In this document: in pieces, positions 58,905 through 64,000 of the stretch
How the letters are laid out: each line of letters opens with the position of its first letter
Position numbering within the stretch: position 1 is the stretch's first letter
Assembly: GCA_900543085.1 (NCBI GenBank)
Contig: UQQF01000008.1
Location: forward strand, 1-64,000
From: an uncultured Eubacteriales bacterium
Lineage (GTDB): Bacteria; Bacillota; Clostridia; Oscillospirales; Oscillospiraceae
Direction of reading: 5' to 3'
Length of the DNA: 64,000 nucleotides
The notes under the pieces: model-generated
Told to the model about the DNA's origin: nothing
Database searches by the model: none
The model's input: the letters and a program-made list of their open reading frames with translations, nothing else
Made by a program: the position numbers and the translations under genes

Positions 58905-60830
58905 TTGGCAACTGAAAAATTGACAAGGGCCGTCATATCAGGCCCGCTGACAGCAATGGACGACGCCATACGGGCGCTTATGCTCGACCGGGAGTTCCAG
59001 CCGCTTCAGGCCAGCACCACGCTGGGCGGCCGGGGCGAGCTGCAGATGCCGGATACCGACGACGTCTACCGCCCTGTGCTCGACAGCGCGGTCGCGCTGC
59101 TGGGCAAGCTCGGCGTAAAGCCGGCGTTCCGGGAGTTTTCCGGGGCGGGCTACACGCTTGAAAACTGTCAGAAAGCGATAGCCGATTACACCGGAGAGGT
59201 GGCGCGCCTGGCCACAAAGCGCAACAGCGCGCTCAGCCTGGCGCACGACGACGAGGAGCTCATAGGCCGGCTGGAGCCGTTCTCCCTGCTGGAAGTGGAT
59301 CTCGAGGAGCTGCTCGACATGAAAAGCATGAGGCTGCACTTCGGCAGCACCGAGATGGAGTACTGGCCGGAGCTCCGGCGCGAGGCCGAGGAGGAGAACG
59401 GGGCGTTCCTGTTCCGCAGCGGCTTTACAAAGGAGAAGGTCTACTGCATACTGCTGACCCTCCCCGGCGAGAGCGTGCTCGCGGAGGAGCGGCTCTGCTC
59501 TGCGGGTCTGGTGCTGGAGGACTTCCCCAACGCCGCGGGTCTGACCGGCGTGCCCAGCAAGCGCATCGCCGAGCTCAGGAACGAGGCCGCGGAGGCTCGC
59601 CGCCAGGGCGAGGAGCTCACAAGGCAGCTCCAGGCGCTGGCCGAAAAGCTCTCCGGCGACGCGCTCGCGCGCTACTCCTGGCTCAAGTACATGAGCGAGG
59701 GCGTGGCGCTCCGCCGCATGGCCGGCACGGACGGCAACGTGTTCTACCTCTGCGGCTGGCTGCCGGAGAACGGGCGCGACAGCTTCAAGGCCGCCTGCGA
59801 CAGCCTGGGCTGCATATGCAGGTTCGAGAAGCCCGGCGTGATGGACGCCGGAAAAGTACCGGTAAAGTTCAAAAAGGGGAGGCTTGCTCAGGTCTTTGCC
59901 CCTTTCGTGGAGATGTACGGCGTTCCGGCCTACGGTGAGGCCGACCCGAGATTGTTTCTCGCGCTTACGTACTGTCTGCTCTTTGGCCTGATGTTCGGTG
60001 ACGTCGGCCAGGGCGTGGTACTGATTCTCGTGGGGCTGTACATGTATAAAAAGCGCGGCATGTGGCTGGGAGGGATACTCTCCTGTGTCGGCGTGACGGC
60101 TACTATATTTGGCTTCGTCTACGGCAGCGTGTTCGGCAACGAGCACCTTCTCCCCGGCTTCAAGGTACTGGAGGGGAACGGCGTCGTGACCATCCTGCTT
60201 GTCACTGCGGGCGTGGGAGTCGTGCTCATATTGCTCACGGGCGTGCTGAACATAATGGCGGGCTTCCGCCAGAGGGACTACCGCAAGGCGCTGTTCTCCG
60301 CCAACGGTGTCACGGGCGTGCTGTTCCTGGCTCTGCTGGTCGGCGGGGCGGGGCTCACGCTGGGGCTGGGCATCCCCGTGCTCTCCAGCACGGCCTACTG
60401 GATAGTCCTCGCGGCGCTGCTGCTGAGCATCTGGTTCGGAGAGCTCATCGTGCACCTGCTGCACCTCGAGCACGGTCACCACGAGCACAAGAGCGTGGGC
60501 ATGATGATACTCGAGGGCTTCTTCGAGCTGTTTGAGAGCTTCCTCTCGTGGCTCTCCAACTGCCTCTCCTTCCTGCGTGTCGGCACCTACGCCGTCTGCC
60601 ACGCGATAATGATGATGATAGTCTACAACCTCTCGGCTCAGTCCGACGGAGGCTACAGCATCTTCGGCCTGGTAATAGGCAACGTGATCGTCATGTTCAT
60701 CGAGGCCGCGCTGGTCTGCATCCAGTCGCTCAGGCTGGAGTTCTACGAGCTGTTCAGCCGCTTCTACACCGGCCGCGGCATCCCGTTCGAGCCCGTGTCC
60801 GTGGACTACGGCGCGGGACACGCCGCCTGA
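58905..60830 (+). CDS. V-type ATP synthase subunit I (stator a-subunit)
   Basis: 641 residues; TTG at 58905 behind AGGGGGG. N-terminal soluble coiled half (about 1-330) and C-terminal half with seven or eight membrane helices starting near residue 345 (LALTYCLLFGLMFGDVGQGVVL-type segment). The conserved proton-path region with Arg lies in FLRVGTYAVCHAIMMMI near residue 560. It forms the stator that faces the K ring. Confidence 0.94.
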   Translation: MATEKLTRAVISGPLTAMDDAIRALMLDREFQPLQASTTLGGRGELQMPDTDDVYRPVLDSAVALLGKLGVKPAFREFSGAGYTLENCQKAIADYTGEVARLATKRNSALSLAHDDEELIGRLEPFSLLEVDLEELLDMKSMRLHFGSTEMEYWPELRREAEEENGAFLFRSGFTKEKVYCILLTLPGESVLAEERLCSAGLVLEDFPNAAGLTGVPSKRIAELRNEAAEARRQGEELTRQLQALAEKLSGDALARYSWLKYMSEGVALRRMAGTDGNVFYLCGWLPENGRDSFKAACDSLGCICRFEKPGVMDAGKVPVKFKKGRLAQVFAPFVEMYGVPAYGEADPRLFLALTYCLLFGLMFGDVGQGVVLILVGLYMYKKRGMWLGGILSCVGVTATIFGFVYGSVFGNEHLLPGFKVLEGNGVVTILLVTAGVGVVLILLTGVLNIMAGFRQRDYRKALFSANGVTGVLFLALLVGGAGLTLGLGIPVLSSTAYWIVLAALLLSIWFGELIVHLLHLEHGHHEHKSVGMMILEGFFELFESFLSWLSNCLSFLRVGTYAVCHAIMMMIVYNLSAQSDGGYSIFGLVIGNVIVMFIEAALVCIQSLRLEFYELFSRFYTGRGIPFEPVSVDYGAGHAA

Positions 60831-60887
60831 AAACCCCGACAGCGTCATTATAAAATAAAAATATCCAATAACGTGGAGGTATTCAAA

Positions 60888-61325
60888 ATGCTTATCATTG
60901 TTGCTGCTCTCGCCGCCCTCGCGGTCATAATCGTGCCCCTCGTACTCATCAACCGCCGCGCCAAGGCGGGCAAGAGCGTCAAGAAGCCGCTCTACGCCAA
61001 CCTGGCCATGTTCTTCGTGATGTTTGCCGTGTGCGGCTGCGTGTTCCTGGGACAGGGCGTCGCCGCCGCCAACGAGGCCGCCGAGGTCGCTGCCGCCGGC
61101 GGCGGAACCGACTGGACCCAGGCCTTCGCCTATCTGGGCGCCGCCCTCGCCGTCGGCATCTCCGGCATAGCCTCCGGCATCGCCGTCTCCAACAGCGCCT
61201 GCGCCGCCATCGGCGCCCTGACCGAGAACGAGAGCACCTTCGGTAAGAGCATAGTCTTCGTCGGCCTGGCCGAGGGTATCGCCATCTACGGCCTGCTCGT
61301 CGCCATCATCATCCTCCTGTTCTGA
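60888..61325 (+). CDS. V-type ATP synthase subunit K (c-ring proteolipid)
   Basis: 145 residues from ATG 60888, eight bases after GGAGG. Four membrane helices at about 3-21, 39-60, 78-102 and 120-144. The ion-binding Glu is residue 129 in VGLAEGIAIYGLL of the fourth helix; the matching position in the first hairpin has no acidic residue, as in other duplicated V-type proteolipids. Whether the ion is Na+ or H+ cannot be told from this alone. The stop overlaps the subunit F start by one base. Confidence 0.95.
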   Translation: MLIIVAALAALAVIIVPLVLINRRAKAGKSVKKPLYANLAMFFVMFAVCGCVFLGQGVAAANEAAEVAAAGGGTDWTQAFAYLGAALAVGISGIASGIAVSNSACAAIGALTENESTFGKSIVFVGLAEGIAIYGLLVAIIILLF

Positions 61326-61633
61326 TGCGCTGCTTCTGCATTTCCGACGACCCAGACGTCCTCACCGGGATGCGCCTGGCCGGCATAGACGGCGTGGCGG
61401 CCTCCACAAAGCGGGAGGTGGACATGGCCATATCCAGAGCCTGCGCAGACAGCGGCGTGGCCGTCCTGATAGTCACCGAGGGCTGCTATGAGCTCAGCCG
61501 CGAGCGTTTGGATGAGCTGAAGCTCTCCGCGGCCAGACCCCTGGTGAACGTCGTGTCGGACAGCCGCACGGCGTCAAGCGGGTCGGACTCCATTATGCGC
61601 CTCATCAACGAGGCCATAGGCATCAAGTTTTAG
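61325..61633 (+). CDS. V-type ATP synthase subunit F
   Basis: 102 residues, ATG 61325 within TGATG. Small Rossmann-like subunit of the central stalk: MRCFCISDDPDVLTGMRLAG at the N-terminus, then AVLIVTEGCYEL near 46 and a C-terminal helix. Conserved position between K and E. Confidence 0.92.
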   Translation: MRCFCISDDPDVLTGMRLAGIDGVAASTKREVDMAISRACADSGVAVLIVTEGCYELSRERLDELKLSAARPLVNVVSDSRTASSGSDSIMRLINEAIGIKF

Positions 61634-61644
61634 GAGGCGGGCAA

Positions 61645-62265
61645 ATGGAAGAAGTGAAGAAAAAGGGCAAGCTCCAGGCCTTTACCCGCGCGATACTCGA
61701 CGCGGCCAACGAGCACGCTGACGCCGTGCACGCCGAGGCCGACGAGCAGGAGAAGACGTATATAGAGAATTACCGCGCGGAGACCCATGCGCGCAGCGAG
61801 CAGCGCCGCGCCATAGCTCAGGCGGAGATAAAAGCGCGCGAGGACAAGCGCGTGATGACGGAGACGCTCGCCGCGAGGCGCTCGCTCCTGGCTCTGCGCG
61901 AGGAGTGCGCGGGGATGGTAATAGCGGACGTCCGCGCGCGGCTGGCCGCATACCCCGGCGAGCCGGGCTACGCCGGCACGCTTGACAACCTGCTGCGCCG
62001 CGGCCTGAATGCGGTGCCTGACGCCAGGAGCGCACGAGTGCTGCTCAGAGGCGCGGACATGGCTCACGCGGAGCACCTGCGCGCCGCCGCCCCGGGCGTG
62101 GAGCTCAGCTTCGCCGAGGGCAAGTTCCTCCTCGGCGGGATGATGATAGAGTTCCCGGTGCAGCACCGCCGCGCCGACCTCACCTTTGACACGGCGCTGG
62201 AGGATTTGTCCGGCCGGTTCACCGAGATAACCGGCTTTGGCATGGAGGGTGCAGATGGAAAATAA
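61645..62265 (+). CDS. V-type ATP synthase subunit E
   Basis: 206 residues, ATG 61645 after AGGAGGCGGGCAA. N-terminal half is an Ala/Glu/Arg coiled coil (ANEHADAVHAEADEQEKTYI), the C-terminal part a globular head (FAEGKFLLGGMMIEF near 154). Forms the peripheral stalk with the G/H-like subunit. It overlaps the subunit A start by eleven bases. Confidence 0.92.
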   Translation: MEEVKKKGKLQAFTRAILDAANEHADAVHAEADEQEKTYIENYRAETHARSEQRRAIAQAEIKAREDKRVMTETLAARRSLLALREECAGMVIADVRARLAAYPGEPGYAGTLDNLLRRGLNAVPDARSARVLLRGADMAHAEHLRAAAPGVELSFAEGKFLLGGMMIEFPVQHRRADLTFDTALEDLSGRFTEITGFGMEGADGK

Positions 62266-64000
62266 GACGCCTTATTACATTTACGGTATAAACGGACCGG
62301 TCATACACGTGCGCGGCGGGCGCAGCCTGCCCCGCATGAGCCTTGTGTACGTGGGCGAGCAGCGTCTGTTCGGCGAGGTCGTGTCCTCCGCCGGCGACGA
62401 GAGCGTCGTGCAGATATACGAGGACTCCGGCGGGCTGAGCGCCGGCGAGCCGGTGTACCCCACGATGGAGCCGATGAGCATACGCCTCGGCCCCGGCCTC
62501 GTGGGCGGCATCTTTGACGGCATAGGCCGCCCGCTGGTGCAGATCCAGTCCATCGCCGGCGACTTTATCTCCAAGGGCATCAACATCGGTGCCCTGGACG
62601 AGAACAAGAAGTGGCCGGTGAAGATGCTCATACGCGAGGGCGACGAGGTGAAGGGCGGCCAGCCCTTTGCCGTCACGCAGGAGAGCGGCATGATAGAGCA
62701 CCGCTCCATGGTACCGCCCGCGCTCTCCGGCAAGGTCAGCGGCGTGGTGGAAGACGGCAGCTACACCGTCACCGAGCCCCTGGCCTACGTGGAGAACGCC
62801 CTCGGCGAAAAGACCGCGCTTACGCTCAGCCAGCTCTGGCCCGTGCGCACGCCCAGGCCGTTCACCGAGAGGCTGCCCGTCGACCGTCCCCTGGTCACGG
62901 GTCAGCGCGTCATAGACACGCTCTTTCCCGTGGGCAAGGGCGGCTGCGCGGCCATACCCGGCCCCTTCGGCGCGGGCAAGACCGTCGTGCAGCACCAGCT
63001 GGCCAAGTGGTCGGACGCGGACATGATAGTCTACCTCGGCTGCGGCGAGCGCGGCAACGAAATGACCCAGGTGCTCGACGAGTTCCGCGAGCTGCGCGAC
63101 CCGCGCTCCGGCCGTCCGCTGATGGAGCGCACGATACTTATAGCCAACACGTCCAACATGCCTGTCGCCGCCCGCGAGGCGAGCATATACACGGGCATGA
63201 CCATAGCCGAGTACTACCGCGACATGGGCTACCACGTCGCGCTGATGGCCGACTCCACCTCCCGCTGGGCCGAGGCTCTGCGCGAGATCTCGGGACGCCT
63301 GGAGGAGATGCCCGCCGAGGAGAGCTTCCCGGCCTATCTGCCCAGCCGCCTGGCCGGCTTCTACGAGCGCGCGGGCTATGTCGACACGCTCTCCGGCGGC
63401 GAAGGCTCCGTCACCGTCATAGGCGCAGTGTCGCCCCAGGGCGGCGACTTCTCCGAGCCGGTCACGCAGAACACCCAGCGCTTCGTCAGGTGCTTCTGGG
63501 CGCTCGACCGCTCGCTGGCATACGCGCGCCACTTCCCCAGCATAAACTGGACGACGAGCTACAGCGAGTACTACAACGACCTCATACCCTGGTACAAAAA
63601 GAACTTCGGCGAGGACTTCACCGACCTGCGCGAGCGCATAATCGCGCTGCTCAACGAGGAGAGCTCGCTGATGGAGATAGTCAAGCTCATCGGCTCCGAC
63701 ATACTGCCGGACGACCAGAAGCTGGTCATAGAGACGGCCAAGGTCGTGCGCGAGGGCTTTTTGCAGCAGAACGCCTTCCACGAGCACGACACCTACATGG
63801 TGCCCGCCAACCAGATGGCCATGCTGCGCATAATCCTGCGCCTCTACGACGGCGCCAGGGCGCTGGTAGGAAACGGGATACCGCTGCGCCAGCTCATTGA
63901 GACGGGCATCTTCGCCACGCTCGAGCGCATGAAGTTCGGCCTCGGCGAGGGCACGAAGCCCGAGGAGTTCGAGCAGCAGGTGGACGACGCCCTGGAGCAG
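62255..64000 (+). CDS. atpA: V-type ATP synthase catalytic subunit A (cut by right edge)
   Basis: 582 codons are present with no stop; the family is about 585-600 residues, so only a few are missing. ATG 62255 overlaps the end of subunit E. Walker A is [13 protein letters not shown] near residues 235-247; the catalytic Glu region is [13 protein letters not shown] near 263-275, and [18 protein letters not shown] near 331-348 is the conserved nucleotide/non-homologous border. The non-homologous A-subunit insert (about 110-200) is present. Subunits B and D should follow off the window. Confidence 0.96.
   Translation, partial: MENKTPYYIYGINGPVIHVRGGRSLPRMSLVYVGEQRLFGEVVSSAGDESVVQIYEDSGGLSAGEPVYPTMEPMSIRLGPGLVGGIFDGIGRPLVQIQSIAGDFISKGINIGALDENKKWPVKMLIREGDEVKGGQPFAVTQESGMIEHRSMVPPALSGKVSGVVEDGSYTVTEPLAYVENALGEKTALTLSQLWPVRTPRPFTERLPVDRPLVTGQRVIDTLFPVGKGGCAAIPGPFGAGKTVVQHQLAKWSDADMIVYLGCGERGNEMTQVLDEFRELRDPRSGRPLMERTILIANTSNMPVAAREASIYTGMTIAEYYRDMGYHVALMADSTSRWAEALREISGRLEEMPAEESFPAYLPSRLAGFYERAGYVDTLSGGEGSVTVIGAVSPQGGDFSEPVTQNTQRFVRCFWALDRSLAYARHFPSINWTTSYSEYYNDLIPWYKKNFGEDFTDLRERIIALLNEESSLMEIVKLIGSDILPDDQKLVIETAKVVREGFLQQNAFHEHDTYMVPANQMAMLRIILRLYDGARALVGNGIPLRQLIETGIFATLERMKFGLGEGTKPEEFEQQVDDALEQ

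Noticed and set aside
58938..60848. 636-codon minus-strand open frame
   Set aside because: Antisense shadow of V-ATPase subunit I.
1..64000. tRNA, rRNA, CRISPR, IS element or prophage
   Set aside because: No tRNA T-arm signature, spacer-repeat array, transposase, integrase or phage structural gene was recognised.

Overview
The window reads as chromosomal DNA of a GC-rich, spore-forming-lineage clostridium, most like an Oscillospiraceae-type gut Firmicute. This is inferred from about 65% GC by eye, strong AGGAGG ribosome sites, consensus sigma-A promoters, a spoIID gene, a V-type ATPase, a clostridial rpmH-rnpA-yidD-yidC-jag block, FeoA/FeoA/FeoB with a FeoB-associated Cys-rich protein, and many GTG/TTG starts. 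Coding density is high. No rRNA, tRNA, CRISPR array, IS transposase or prophage was seen.

Layout. 1-4000: divergon of a minus-strand hydroxyacid operon (ketopantoate-reductase-like, UxaA-like dehydratase, LarA-like racemase cut by the edge) and a plus-strand YkvI-type transporter. 4100-6700: SDR, lipoprotein, a candidate small RNA on the minus strand, DUF378 protein. 6800-8250: proS. 8300-18310: one tightly packed UMP-synthesis operon, pyrC-carA-carB-pyrK-pyrD-pyrF-pyrE-pyrB-pyrI. 18340-20430: spoIID and a membrane protein. 20430-25060: rpmH-rnpA-yidD-yidC-jag-acpP, repeat element A, then a ParB/Noc gene. 25090-28090: feo iron operon (minus) with DtxR-like boxes. 28220-34230: LacI regulator, sugar ABC transporter without its ATPase, and malQ. 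34300-39240: acetyltransferase, deacetylase, XRE regulator, a large SLH-anchored surface protein with an AT-rich N-terminal part, and repeat element B. 39245-44843: a corrinoid methyl-transfer cluster. 44900-50870: metallopeptidase, NTF2-like protein, sodium symporter, phosphoribosyltransferase, tadA, mntP, PAP2. 50900-55080: LysR and a TAXI-type TRAP transporter. 55089-57178: ispE and apgM (minus). 57330-64000: V-type ATPase operon (G/H-like, C, I, K, F, E, A), running off the right edge.

How the genes work together. The pyr operon encodes all enzymes from bicarbonate/glutamine to UMP. The rpmH-jag block couples ribosome/RNase P parts to membrane protein insertion. The methyl-transfer cluster carries a corrinoid protein fused to a UroD-type methyltransferase, a homocysteine methyltransferase, and a ferredoxin-ASKHA corrinoid activator, so the window contains the parts to move a methyl group from an unidentified donor to homocysteine.

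Most interesting unexplained signals: (1) a roughly 105-nt minus-strand transcription unit at 6215-6321 with its own promoter and terminator; (2) two related intergenic elements (23861-24103 and 38988-39200) whose hairpin stems differ in sequence but keep pairing around a shared loop, each bracketed by a pair of matching hairpins; (3) the fused corrinoid methyltransferase system; (4) a mosaic surface protein beside a regulator whose transcript may be leaderless.
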